Assembly (NCBI RefSeq): GCF_019175385.1
Contig: NC_083344.1
Location: 3,138,965-3,202,964, forward strand
Length of the DNA stretch: 64,000 nucleotides
Direction: 5' to 3'
Source of the DNA: Lycium barbarum
Taxonomy: Eukaryota; Streptophyta; Magnoliopsida; Solanales; Solanaceae
Under the pieces are notes generated by a model. That model did not search any database. It saw only the letters and a program-made list of their open reading frames with translations, and was not told the DNA's origin. Each line of letters begins with the position of its first letter. Positions within the stretch are counted from its first letter, which is position 1. Of this stretch, positions 56,301-64,000 are shown piece by piece. The position numbers were made by a program, and so were the translations under genes.

Positions 56301-57651
56301 ATCACGCACAAATCGCCTAGCTGCATCAATTACCACTAACAAATTACGCACAAACGGCCTAGCTGCATCAATTACCACTAACAAATCACGCACAAATCGC
56401 CTAGCCGCATCAATTACCACTAATAAATCACGCACAAATCGCCTAGCCGCATCAATTACAACTAATAAATCACGCACAAATCGCCTAGCCGCATCAATTA
56501 CCACTAATAAATCACGCACAAATCGCCTAGCTGCATCAATTACCACTAACAAATTACGCACAAATTGCCTAGCTGCATCAATTACCACTAACAAATCACG
56601 CACAAATCGCCTAGCCGCATCAATTACTACTAATAAATCACGCACAAATCGCCTAGCTGCATCAATTACCACTAACAAATTACGCACAAATCGCCTAGCC
56701 GCATCAATTACCACTAACAAATCACGCACAAATCGCCTAGCCGCATCAATTACCACTAATAAATCACGCACAAATCGCCTAGCCGCATCAATTACAACTA
56801 ATAAATCACGCACAAATCGCCTATCAGCATCAATTACCACTAATAAATCACGCACAAATCGCCTAGCTGCATCAATTACTACTAATAAATTACACACAAA
56901 CTAGCTGCATCAATTACTACAAATAAATCACGCACAAATCCCCTAGCCGCATCAATTACTACTAATAAATCAGGCACAAATCGCCTAGCCGCATCAATTA
57001 CCACTAATAAATCACGCACAAATCGACTGATAAATCACGCACAAATCGCCTAGCTGCATCAATTACCACTAACAAATTACGCACAAATCGCCTAGCTGCA
57101 TCAATTACCACTAACAAATCACGCACAAATCGCCTAGCTGCATCAATTACCACTAACAAATTACGCACAAATCGCCTAGCTGCATCAATTACTACAAATA
57201 AATTACTTTAAACTTTTTTTTAAAAAAAAAATTAACCTGTCATATAACACAATTACATATACACTTTCAAAACCACACACAATTAACAACAATTCCAGTT
57301 AATATACAACTGCATTACCTCCATTAAAGTAAGCAACAAATGCCTAGCAGCATCTCTAACAGGTTGTTTCCCATCACCCAATCGTTCAACGACAGCTGGC
57401 AAAACCGCATTAAAATGCAACTTCAAATGCTCACCAGAAAGCACAGCAGCTGAAGCAAGTGACTGTAAAGCACCTTGTGAAACCCTAAAATTACTATCTT
57501 TTAAGAGATCTAAACAAACATCAACTAGCGAAGTAACTTCAATAGATGTTAGGGTTTTTCTAGAAGCTTCTAGAACTTGATGGAGATGTTCTACACCAGC
57601 CATTCGAGATTTCGTGTCTTTTGCACGCGCTAATTCAAGCGCCGCTTCCAT
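32585..57651 (-). CDS. CLASP: CLASP, microtubule-associated CLIP-associated protein
   Basis: Twenty-one exons join in frame to 1435 codons: 57651-57319, 49717-49562, 49411-49349, 49179-49111, 48926-48761, 46937-46776, 46611-46514, 45198-45124, 45008-44940, 44853-44768, 44677-44560, 44418-44320, 44201-43865, 43640-41848, 41690-41589, 41373-41269, 40767-40693, 40608-40540, 40448-40380, 33599-33498, 32746-32585. The length matches Arabidopsis CLASP (about 1440 aa). CLASP stabilises and tethers cortical microtubules and acts in division and cell expansion. HEAT/TOG-type repeats occupy about 1-500 (e.g. [35 protein letters not shown]). A Ser-rich linker follows (about 500-810, including RSLESVL and [18 protein letters not shown]). 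A second TOG block ([20 protein letters not shown]) and C-terminal HEATs end in [20 protein letters not shown]. Introns 1 and 19 (7.6 and 6.8 kb) are swollen by repeats, but no exon is broken. Confidence 0.95.
33971..36004 (+). pseudogene. LINE ORF1, DUF4283-like, interrupted
   Basis: The N-terminal open part (33971-34588) ends in an in-frame TGA, after which the same frame resumes. The following part has [20 protein letters not shown], then WWNPTTGC and [14 protein letters not shown]...IGNLCSGW, the pattern of DUF4283 in plant LINE ORF1 proteins (probable nucleic-acid binding). A frameshift near 34910 and another near 35090 follow. Three tandem 39 bp repeats (about 35101-35217) encode [15 protein letters not shown] units. 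The last part (to 36004) is a long hydrophilic frame ending KDGKLFQ. No zinc knuckle was seen. Confidence 0.8.
35101..35217 (+). repeat. Three tandem 39 bp repeats in LINE ORF1
   Basis: The unit (CAGAATAGCATGCACTTTTC...) is 39 bp, so it adds 13 residues per copy and keeps the frame. It sits right after a frameshift in ORF1. Confidence 0.85.
36001..39660 (+). pseudogene. LINE ORF2 endonuclease/reverse transcriptase, interrupted
   Basis: ATG overlaps the ORF1 stop (ATGA). The N-terminal [14 protein letters not shown] is the start of an APE-type endonuclease, which continues in other frames (ICGDFN after a TAG at 36411). RT motifs: [39 protein letters not shown] and [10 protein letters not shown] (YADD at 38023-38034). 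Motif A reads KLAIEKAYD, where the catalytic Asp is replaced by Ala (37693-37695). Breaks: frameshift near 36107, TAG at 36411 and 36747, a deletion near 37610 that removes the usual FIKGR segment, TGA at 38281, TAG/TGA further on. The C-terminal [18 protein letters not shown] zinc motif is split by a 36 bp insertion. Confidence 0.88.
39230..39265 (+). mobile_element. 36 bp RTE-tail micro-insertion inside the LINE
   Basis: CCCACATTGTGGGATCC, then AACTGGGTATGTTGTTGTT, is the last bit of an RTE element with its TTG tail. It is flanked by the 16 bp duplication GCTATTTGTGYGGTGA (39214-39229 and 39266-39281), so it is a true retrotransposition event with extreme 5' truncation. Confidence 0.85.
39856..40039 (-). 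mobile_element. 5'-truncated LINE 3' end, inverted copy
   Basis: It reads poly(T) followed by the reverse complement of the 3' end of the LINE at 33763-39756 (about 39549-39740), with few differences. The duplication ATATCAAGATGAAAAC (with up to three more T) flanks it, at 39840-39855 and 40040-40055. Two LINE tails of the same family thus face each other about 100 bp apart. Confidence 0.9.
40838..41186. repeat. Dispersed GC-patterned repeat in CLASP intron
   Basis: Words such as AAGTGCAAAGCGCAAAT, GAAGCGCACATAAAGTGAGG and CTTCAGGGCTTAAGCGCGCC are typical of a repeat seen often in Solanaceae introns. It lies between exons 41373-41269 and 40767-40693. Boundaries and class were not resolved. 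Confidence 0.55.
44088..44099 (-). other. SxIP-like tetrapeptide (SHIP) in CLASP linker
   Basis: Codons 533-536 read Ser-His-Ile-Pro within the Ser/Pro-rich basic linker ([10 protein letters not shown]). SxIP is the EB1-binding motif of many plus-end proteins including animal CLASPs. As I recall, Arabidopsis CLASP has a Leu-Pro here instead, so the site may be lineage-specific. Confidence 0.5.
45490..45591 (-). mobile_element. Short LINE/SINE tail insertion in CLASP intron 7
   Basis: A poly(T) run followed by 'caaggccaaaattggccgta' text common at plant LINE 3' ends, flanked by an imperfect duplication CTACACYGCTTTRC (from 45475 and from 45592). It is strongly truncated. Confidence 0.7.
47089..48345 (-). 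mobile_element. 5'-truncated, decayed LINE in CLASP intron 5
   Basis: On the minus strand, broken frames give typical LINE ORF2 C-terminal text: [51 protein letters not shown]-like acidic text, [13 protein letters not shown] and [14 protein letters not shown] poly(T) run marks the 3' tail at 47092-47099. The same segment order exists in the LINE at 33763-39756 ([19 protein letters not shown]), but this copy is far more diverged. A 28 bp direct repeat stands at 47378-47434. The target duplication was not found. Confidence 0.75.
49972..50055 (-). mobile_element. 84 bp poly(T)-headed retroposed fragment
   Basis: It lies between perfect 19 bp duplications CTGGAAGAAAAACTGTATT (49953-49971 and 50056-50074). 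The insert starts with a long T run, so it is a reverse-oriented, strongly 5'-truncated LINE or SINE tail. Confidence 0.85.
50056..50458. repeat. Direct duplication, copy A
   Basis: About 400 bp similar to 52115-52495, sharing 'gaaggggttggtt', 'gatcaacaaaggt', 'gaatcaactgtagttt'-like text and a CT microsatellite (50262-50302 here). The two copies bracket an RTE element. Confidence 0.85.
50450..51691 (+). pseudogene. RTE reverse transcriptase, interrupted
   Basis: Frames give [20 protein letters not shown] and [15 protein letters not shown] (RT motif A, Asp kept), then a TAG at 50699-50701 where Trp is expected. A frameshift near 50790 precedes the [16 protein letters not shown] region. FADD (50934-50945) is in [17 protein letters not shown] at 51440-51442 replaces Gly, after which [19 protein letters not shown] resumes to the end. 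It is therefore dead, but older or differently damaged than the copies at 8983 and 54963. Confidence 0.85.
50450..52060 (+). mobile_element. RTE-type LINE, 5'-truncated, between duplicated flanks
   Basis: It begins in the [18 protein letters not shown] region of the RT and ends with the Solanaceae RTE 3' block (CTCCCCAGACCCCACATGGT and GGGATTATACTGGG) without the (TTG)n tail. No target duplication was found. It lies in CLASP intron 1, antisense to the gene. Confidence 0.82.
52115..52495. repeat. Direct duplication, copy B
   Basis: Partner of 50056-50458, ending in the same CAACAACTA word. Its CT microsatellite is shorter (52312-52335). Similarity is roughly 80 percent by eye. Confidence 0.85.
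53443..53564. mobile_element. Truncated Stowaway-like MITE
   Basis: The left end CTCCCTCCGTCCATTTTTAC is intact, but the sequence runs directly into an exon 1 derived fragment at 53565 without a right terminal repeat. Confidence 0.5.
54075..54310. mobile_element. Stowaway-like MITE
   Basis: CTCCCTCCGTCCCAAAATAA and TAAGTGTCACCTTAG at the left, CTAAGGTGACACTTATTTTG near the right. It interrupts a copy of the 'ctgtaatata' intron text, next to a TA. It is related to 19574-19911. Confidence 0.7.
54581..54611 (+). mobile_element. 31 bp micro-insertion with poly(A)
   Basis: CGGACACCCGGTGCTTAATC followed by an A run, flanked by the 14 bp duplication AAACAAATTTCACC (54567-54580 and about 54612-54625). 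The text resembles the 3' end of a Solanaceae SINE. It is a retroposition product of minimal length. Confidence 0.75.
54963..56064 (-). mobile_element. 5'-truncated RTE-type LINE inside the minisatellite
   Basis: The (CAA)n run and 3' block are at the left, the truncated RT at the right. Both sides carry CTAGCCGCATCAATTAC (54946-54962 and 56065-56081), which is at once target duplication and minisatellite text. It is very similar to the copy at 8983-10119, including a shared 'gcgatatgaaatgaaataatgcaagcgaca'-type 3' region. Confidence 0.9.
55360..56007 (-). pseudogene. RTE reverse transcriptase C-terminal fragment
   Basis: An open frame covers only the part after the FADD motif ([85 protein letters not shown]). 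It is the same protein segment as 9297-10119 with few changes. All catalytic parts are missing because of truncation. Confidence 0.85.
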
Positions 57652-57790
57652 TTGAAACGGGGCAAAATCGGGTTATCGGAGGGTCCGATCTGGTGAAACG
57701 GGTCAGATCTGTGTGAGAGAGAAAGTGAGAGTTTGAACTGGGGAAAGAAGAAAGTGATAGTGAGAGAGAGAAAAAGAAGCACTAGTTACT
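57652..57790 (-). promoter_or_regulatory. CLASP 5' leader/promoter-proximal region
   Basis: Upstream of the ATG the sequence has GATCTGACCCGTTTCACC and GA/CT-rich stretches on the respective strands, typical of plant leaders. Parts of it are copied at 60033-60180 and 60331-60480 beside the exon 1 copies. No TATA box was assigned. Confidence 0.4.
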
Positions 57791-57985
57791 CTTAATAAGA
57801 TTAAATTAATTAATAACTGTTATAATGGATTAGGTGCGGCGGATCGCCTAATCCTCTCTTAACCAAAGATTTCGGGTGAGAGTCCTTAGAATGAAAGCTC
57901 TATAAGATGCAAATTCGGATTTAGTTAGATTCCATTGCAAGTACCAGAAACCATATGGGAAACAAAAAAAAAAAAAATACTAACT

Positions 57986-58231
57986 AGTATTCAATCTCAA
58001 AAAAATTGATAATTTTCGCTTTTCGAGAGTCAAACGAATCGTAATTTTTTCATGTCTTTTAAATACTTTAAATTGTTAATTATGGTGACTTATAGTACTT
58101 TTTACGTAGTTTCTAAATATATAAATGTTATTTCAAAAAAATTAAAGATTTTATGTTCAAACATACAGTCAAAATTAAGAAGTTTGACTCTTGAAAAGCG
58201 AAAAGTGTCAATCTTTTTGGGATGGAGGGAG
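57986..58231. mobile_element. Stowaway-like MITE upstream of CLASP
   Basis: The right end CTTTTTGGGATGGAGGGAG is followed by TA and the left is degenerate. TTTCGCTTTTCGAGAGTC and GACTCTTGAAAAGCGAAA form the subterminal inverted pair. Confidence 0.65.
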
Positions 58232-58450
58232 TATGTGTTTATGTCGTACAGTTAAGATTTCGAGAGTCAACTAAATTTTCTTTTAACTAAAATTTATATA
58301 TATATATCTTTTAAATTGTTAATTATTGTGATTTATAGTAATTTTTATTAGTTTTCAAATATAAGTTTAAAATTTAAGATCAAAATTTAGAAATTTGAAT
58401 ATGAAATTTTATCTGTATCACATAAATTGATAGTAATAAGAATGTTTTAA

Positions 58451-59605
58451 CGGTAAAGGCTCAAATATGCCCCTGAACTATACGAAATTGCACACATTTG
58501 CCCGTCGTTAAAAGGTTGATGCAAAGATGCCCCTAACATTTTTTTTTTTTTGGCTATATATGCCCTTGAGTTAACGGAAAATATTGGAGGGCATATTTGT
58601 TCAGTTCGCATAGTATAGGGGCATATTTGAGCCTTTGAAATTACTGAATATTATGGCACAAAATATCATTGCATTCCAAAACATAAAAAAAAAAACATTT
58701 GTAATTACAATCCATCCACCATTGTATTACATCAAAATTATACAGCTAAAAGAGCAGATGCAATTACAAACATCTTTTAAAGACTGTTTTCACAACAAGA
58801 GCATCATTTTCCATTTTCAAAAGATTTTTTTTACTAATGATAATACCATTTTTATTTTTCAATTTGTTGTTCTTTCTGGATATTTTTTGTCTTCTCAGTC
58901 CCAATATCTACACAATAATGAATGCAACAATTACCGCAATAAAACATAAACATAAAAAAAAAAGATAACTTATATTAGACATAACTTATATTAGACTTAT
59001 GACATATGAAAAAATGTCTCTCGCGGTGCTCAAAATTTTGATAATAATAATAGAAAGAGTATCACATCTTAAGCATTTATACAGTTTCTTACATAACATT
59101 CAATGTGATTTGGCTCTTTCGTGAATTTCACGCATAACCGAAATTTAGTAGAATTATTTGAAGCTCATAAGTGAGATGGAGTGCAGTAACTCCACGTCCA
59201 CAAACCCTTCCACAACTCCACATCCACAAATCCTTCCATAACTATTTGAAGAACTCGAAGCTTCCGACATTTCATAAACAAGTGAAAGAATAAGAGAGAA
59301 AAGTGAGAGGTTGTACGATAAGTGTGGAGTTTCAAAATGCAATTGCAATAAATTATTGGCTAGCATAAAATGCACTACAAAAAAATCTGAGAACTACTTA
59401 TGCCGTAATATTCAGGAATTTCAAAGGCTCAAATATGCTCCTATACTATGCGAACTAAACAAATATGTCCTCCAATATTTTCCGTTAACTCAAGGGCATA
59501 TATAGCCGGAAAAAAAACGTTAGGAGCATCTTTGCACCAACCTTTTAATGACGGACAAATGTGTGCAATTTCGTATAGTTCAGGGGCATATTTGAACCTT
59601 TACCG
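58451..59605. mobile_element. Mutator-type foldback element (1155 bp)
   Basis: The ends CGGTAAAGGCTCAAATATGC and its inverse (GCATATTTGAACCTTTACCG) open arms of about 220 bp. The arms match nearly throughout, including 'cctttgaaattactgaatatta'. The flanks ATGTTTTAA (58442-58450) and AAGTTTTAA (59606-59614) fit a 9 bp duplication with one change. The inside is AT-rich without transposase. Size is almost the same as the 4143-5299 element, but the sequence is different. Confidence 0.85.
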
Positions 59606-59797
59606 AAGTTTTAATATAATAATGAGAGTTGGCGAATTAATTAATTGGGTGTTGCTAGATTTAGGAAAGAAAATATATAAACTGGAGTATAATACTTGTG
59701 GCTTTGTGCAGTGTTATTTTTTTCTTTTTTATTAATTTTTTTTTTCTCATTCCATAGGAAATTTTAGAAAGTGGAATATTAAATCCTCAAATATAGT

Positions 59798-60032
59798 GCA
59801 ACTCCAAATGCTTAGCGGAGAGAACATCAGTGGAAGCAAGTGGCTGTAGAGCACCTCGTGAAACACTAATTATTATCTTTTAAAAGATCTAAACAAACAT
59901 CAACTAGCGAAGTAACCTCGATAGATGTTAGATTTTTTCTAGAAGCTTCTAGAACTTGATGTAGATGTTCTACATCAGCCATTTGAGATTTCGTGTCTTT
60001 TGCACACGCTAATTCAAGCGCTGCTTTCATTG
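59798..60032 (-). pseudogene. Copy 1 of CLASP exon 1 (5' part)
   Basis: Reverse-strand text from ATG at 60030-60028 matches CLASP exon 1 for about 230 bp: ALELACAKDTKSQMADVEHL, then [20 protein letters not shown]. An in-frame TAG follows KDNN, where the true gene has KDSNFRVSQ. The match then runs on in damaged form to about 59798 and stops before the donor. The leader region is copied too (60033-60180). It is a partial duplication, not a retrocopy. Confidence 0.88.
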
Positions 60033-60207
60033 GAATGAGTCAGTCGGATTATCGGGTGGTCTGATCTGGTTAAACAGGTTAGATCTGTATGAGAGAAAAG
60101 TTGGAAATGGTGGATTGGGAGGAAAGTGAAGTTTGAACTGTCGAGAAGAAAGTGAGAGTTAAACTTGAATAGAGTAAAATAATTAGTAAGAAAAATTAAT
60201 AGCATAA

Positions 60208-60480
60208 TGAGAGTTGGGGATTAATTAATTGGGTGTTGTTGGATTTACGGAAGAAAATATATAAATTGGAGTATAATATTTGTGGGGCTTAATAGCATTT
60301 TGCACGGGCTAGTTCAAGCGCCGCCTCCATTGGAGGGGGTCAATTGGGGCTCCGATCCGGTGAAACGAGTCAGATCTATTGAGAGAAAAAGTGTTGGTTG
60401 ATTGAGAAGAAAAAGTGAAAGTTTGAACTGTGGAGATGAAAGTGAAAGTGAGAAAAATGAGAGAGTTTAAACTTAAACAG
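60208..60480 (-). pseudogene. Copy 2 of CLASP exon 1 start and leader
   Basis: Only the first codons ([14 protein letters not shown] at 60330-60328) and the leader text remain. Its ATG is exactly 300 bp from that of copy 1. The flanking block 'aattaattgggtgttg...gaaaatatataaa' at 60208-60295 also stands at 59624-59702, showing tandem duplication of a segment of a few hundred bp. Confidence 0.8.
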
Positions 60481-61538
60481 AGTAAAATAATTAGGGATTG
60501 TTTGGTACTCGAATGGGATAAATAAGAATATCTGGAATATTTTATGAGATTATTTGATTACAACAAATTTGATATATCCGGGTTCAAAGCTTATTTTTTG
60601 TATTTAGTGCATATTTTCACACATATAAAGTATAAATTAAAATTGCTATATTCGGGTGAACTCGTAACATGTATTTTACCTTCGCCCTTGAACCTTGTCA
60701 ATGATAAATTTGCAAAGCAGAGCGCATATACGAACACAACTTTTGTACATACTAACATTATGAAATAAAGTTATCTATTAAATAATTTAATCATATAAAT
60801 TTTTATACAATTAATTAGCACATAAAACTATAGGACCAGATGGTGCACAAATAGCATAGGACTAGATAAATATAATATCCATGGGGCCATAGTCCTTTGT
60901 TTGGGAGCTCAAATGAGTAAATGTAGCAAAGATGAAAGCAACTATCCAACTGCAACACTGATTAATATTAATAGTTCTACAAATAGCAAATAGAGAATGA
61001 ATTTGTCAGTTAATAGGAAGAAACCTATTTCGCCGACAATGCTAAACAACCAACTTTTTCTTAACTATATAATATATTAAAGAATGTCTAAAATATATCT
61101 ATTAAATATTTTTAACTATGTAATCGTCGTTTATTGTACTTTTTATATAATATTTAATTGTTAAGTTATAGTTAGTAAATTAAAAGATTGTTTGAATTTT
61201 AGCTCACATCAAAGACTAGGCCATTTGATTATCGGAATTAAAAATATTATTCCAGTACTTTTCTTTCTTCAAATTTTCATCATAGCTTTTACTTTTGCAT
61301 TTCTTTCAAACAATATTTTAAAAAATAATTTTATTGAGCCGAGAATTGTTCCCGCAAAATTTTGTTCATTTCCTATTCAGTATCCTAATTTGAACTTGGA
61401 CATTATTCTTAGAAGGAAAAGAATATTTTCTTTACCTTGTTGTATAACATGGGGGATTAACCAAAAAAGCTGTGCACTATCACTTTTGTTTCGTCATATG
61501 TTGTGTCCCCACTCCACAAAACAAGCTTGGAGTAATAA

Positions 61539-61882
61539 GTGGTCGTTTGGTTTGAGGTCAAAATAGTCCCGGGATTTTTGGTTTGAGGTCAAAATAGTCC
61601 CGGGATTTTTGGTTTGAGGTCAAAATAGTCCCGGGATTACAATCCCGGGACTAATTTATACCATCTGTTGGTATTATTTTATACCATCTGAAAGATGGTA
61701 TAAAATAATACCAGTATAAGTGGGTTAAGAAGGTATAAGTTGAGTTATTCCAGCACTAATTTTTATACCACGTTTGGTACAAGGTATAAAATAATCCCAG
61801 GATAAATCTATACCTTATACCAAACGTGGTATAAAAATTAGTACCGGCATAACCCATGTTATACCTTAAACCAAACGACCAC
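61539..61882. mobile_element. MITE with GTGGTCGTTTGG ends and a tripled subrepeat
   Basis: GTGGTCGTTTGGTTT at the left and AAACCAAACGACCAC at the right are perfect inverted repeats. The left arm has the subrepeat TTTGAGGTCAAAATAGTCCC (with GGGATTTTTGG) three times. The interior has inverted 'tataccatctgaaagatggtata' and 'accaaacgtggtataaaaatta' pairs. Confidence 0.8.
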
Positions 61883-61954
61883 TACACAATTAATTAGGTT
61901 GAGCTTTACAGGTTGGCAAATTGGTTGGTTGTTGTCTCCTAGATTTAGGCTTAA

Positions 61955-62545
61955 GCATCAATGACCACATATGACTATCAGTCTGCCCCTCAACATCCTT
62001 AATTAAAAATTTCAGAGTTCGAGGGCACAACAATGTAGTCGTTTTTTTGATAAAAAGGGTTTTACGTTAAAGTGAAACTTTTTGGCATAAATCTAAATTA
62101 ATCGGGTTTTAAAACGGGTAGTAAATACCTAATGAGAGGCACAAAAAAAAAAACAAATGACTACCACCGTACCAGAAGTTGTGTTGAAGTGGTAAGTACT
62201 AATCATCCTTAACCGCAAATCTAGAGTTTGACCCTTGAAATGAAGTTGTCTTTAGTAGAAGCATTTTACCCAAAATTTAAACTTCTCGGTGTGAATTCGA
62301 ATTAGTTTGTTTTCTAAAGCAGATACTGATTATCGGATAACAGACCGAAAAAATAGCACAAATGACTACCATCAAAGGTTGATGTGAAGACATGAAGTTG
62401 TAAGTAACCCATATCCTTAACCAGATTTTCGAGTTCAAGCGGTCGAAATAAAGTCGTTTTTGGTTGGGAGCAATCTACTCCAAAGTGGAATTCTCAACGT
62501 AAATCTAAATTAATTGAGCTCCAAAACGAATACCGAACACATGTT
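61955..62545 (+). repeat. Three adjacent SINE-like units
   Basis: Each unit has a box-B-like stretch (AGTTCGAGG, AGTTTGACC, AGTTCAAGC), an 'aagtcgtttttgg...' block and a 'taaattaattgagctcc' end: about 61955-62131, 62137-62336 and 62337-62545. They are diverged from one another. The same 3' text occurs in the 27019-28745 array. Confidence 0.55.
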
Positions 62546-63829
62546 GAACCACCAAAATATGAGCCCAAATGGAAACACATCAATTTTTATCACAATCATA
62601 AGCAAGAAGATCAAGCATCTAACACTAAAAATAAAAGTTTCAATCATGGAAAATGTGTGTATGATATAGTTTAAATTTTTAAATCAGGTTATTTTAACCA
62701 ACTCCACCTAGTTGTGTATATTGAACGTGTGATAACTTGAATGAGAAATATGTATACCTTATGAAGGAATATATATATTATTTTATGTAGGAATTAGTTA
62801 TGCGGAGTTTAGTTATTCATGTATTAATTATCCACCTTATATCCCGCATAAATTAATACATAGATTCTCTCATAACTTATACATATATTAATTATGCGGG
62901 TTTTTAAATTACAAACCAAACACCGTATTAATTTTATATATGAATAATCTACTTCCTAACTAACTACCAAATTACTTATGCAGGATTAATATCTGCATAA
63001 CTCACCTCAAATAAGCTACCGAAAGAACCAGTTAAACTATATAAAGATAATTTGCTGTTATAATTATCTAAATAATGTTCCTATGAAATACTTATTACAC
63101 ACAGCCAACGAGTCAAAAGAATCAGTAGGGTCAGTTTTTCAGTTAGCAAACTTGCAATTGCAATGATGAATCTGATTTAACAGAAAAACCATATTAATGA
63201 ACCACTCATATGAACTTGGATAATAAGCAAACGAGTGGATAAAATGAGTCATCAATACAAAAAAGGGAATCAAATTTGGGTGGGCTAGTAAATCTTTGGA
63301 CCGGTAAACAAAATTTAATCACAGTTTGAAATTTAATTGAAAATAATTAGTTTTTAATGTGAAAATAAAATTTACACAATAATATTCTAAGTTAAAGCAA
63401 GAATAAATTCCATCTCATTTGGCATGTGCGGATAGAAACTCTTATAGATGAGTTGCGCAAGAGAATTCTTTTTGACAAAAGGCGTCTATAATTGTTGTTC
63501 GTATAAAAGAAAATAGAGCGAACTATTAACTCTAATATTTTTTTTTTAAGATTCTGCCATATGTCAAAACAAACTAAAAGGATTGTTTTTCAGCCATCAA
63601 ATCACCCATGAGATATACTGTTTTGGGTGGGTGAGCTATTCCATCAAAATTCGAGAATGACACTAATCTTATATTCGATGATTGATGTGACAGTAAACTT
63701 GTCTCTACAACTGTCTTTAAAATACATGCATAATATACCTATTAGAAATAGCAATATATATTTCATTTTTTGGATATAAGGGCCACGCATGACTCCAAAA
63801 AAAACTCATCACATATTCGACTCTATACA

Positions 63830-63930
63830 TCAACAACAACATACCTAGTATAGTTTTACAAGTGAAATCTGAAAAGGGAAATATATACGTAGACCTTAAA
63901 TCTACCTTTATAGGATCCGTTTTCTAAATT
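63830..63930 (-). mobile_element. Decayed RTE 3' tail
   Basis: CAACAACAACATACCTAGTA, then AAGTGAAATCTGAAAAGGGA and GTAGACCTTAAATCTACCTT, follow the plan of the RTE 3' end (CAA run, 'gtgaaatccc', 'gcagaccttac') with many changes. Confidence 0.5.
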
Positions 63931-64000
63931 TCATTTTGTAGGTTCGAACATTATTGAGTTAGTTGTGTTTAAAGTGAATCATTAACCTTTTTTATATTAA

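Larger units (their letters stand above)
54730..57208 (-). repeat. 42 bp minisatellite in CLASP intron 1
   Basis: The unit CGCACAAATCGCCTAGCCGC followed by ATCAATTACTACTAATAAATCA is repeated about 30 times, split by an RTE at 54963-56064. Variants (CTGC for CCGC, ACCACTAAC for ACTACTAAT, ATTA for ATCA) recur in patterns. As 42 is a multiple of three and lacks stops on minus, a 289-codon frame (56028-56897) reads a 14-residue unit [14 protein letters not shown]. There is no evidence that this is translated. Confidence 0.95.
49718..57318 (-). other. CLASP intron 1 (7.6 kb), repeat-built
   Basis: Delimited by the donor GAG|GTAATG at 57318 and the acceptor TATACAG before 49717. It holds two RTE copies, a 400 bp direct duplication, CT microsatellites, Stowaway-like MITEs, several copies of the exon 1/intron 1 junction and the 42 bp minisatellite. 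Confidence 0.85.
60481..64000. other. Intergenic region, no gene seen
   Basis: AT-rich sequence with repeats: a MITE (61539-61882), three SINE-like units (61955-62545), a 'tgcataactc' MITE-like stretch (about 62745-63010) and a decayed RTE tail (63830-63930). The frames at 60544 and 61192 are AT-rich without recognisable domains. Confidence 0.5.

Noticed and set aside
56028..56897. Long repetitive reading frame as a real gene
   Set aside because: It is produced by a 42 bp minisatellite without internal stops, inside CLASP intron 1; no promoter, codon bias or known domain.
58635..58949. 104-codon frame as a gene
   Set aside because: Lies within the foldback element and has no similarity I recognise.
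59798..60032. Functional second CLASP gene
   Set aside because: Premature stop, no donor site and no further exons upstream of the window end in the right orientation.
61192..61566. 124-codon frame as a gene
   Set aside because: AT-rich, no recognisable domain, no splice context and runs into a MITE.

Overview
The window is AT-rich plant nuclear DNA, most probably from a Solanaceae species (nightshade family). This rests on GT-AG introns in four plant genes, RTE-type LINEs with (TTG)n tails, LINEs with a DUF4283-like ORF1, and many MITEs and SINE-like repeats of kinds common in that family. One assembly gap of 286 N lies at 20003-20288.

Layout. (1) 1-3519, plus strand: the 3' part of a HIT-type zinc finger gene (ZNHIT3-like). 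(2) 3520-6390: a 1.16 kb Mutator-type foldback element and a Stowaway-like MITE. (3) 6536-6961, plus: an intronless histone H2B gene with an OCT, CCAAT and TATA promoter. (4) 6962-8437: a degenerate Ty3/gypsy gag fragment. (5) 8438-23802, minus: a nine-coding-exon bHLH gene of the PHYTOCHROME-INTERACTING FACTOR 1 type, with a 7.7 kb intron, a GC-AG intron, a non-canonical APB motif and a frame break at the usual N-terminus. (6) 23.8-32.5 kb: a gene-free stretch with five tandem copies of a roughly 312 bp unit that contains a SINE-like part. (7) 32585-57651, minus: a complete 21-exon CLASP gene (1435 codons by my splice model). Its introns hold a 6 kb LINE with target-site duplication (TSD), other LINE and RTE insertions and a 42 bp minisatellite. 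(8) 57.8-64 kb: a second foldback element, two broken copies of the CLASP 5' end, MITEs and three adjacent SINE-like units.

The four genes do not form a pathway. PIF1 is a light-regulated transcription factor, CLASP organises cortical microtubules, H2B is chromatin and ZNHIT3 is linked to snoRNP assembly. The most unusual part is CLASP intron 1: the exon 1/intron 1 junction appears to have been copied several times and one derivative amplified into a minisatellite that keeps the exon reading frame. Two broken copies of the same exon and its upstream sequence lie 5' of the gene. No previously undescribed multi-gene system was recognised. Exon models were built by eye from splice sites, phase and remembered family conservation.
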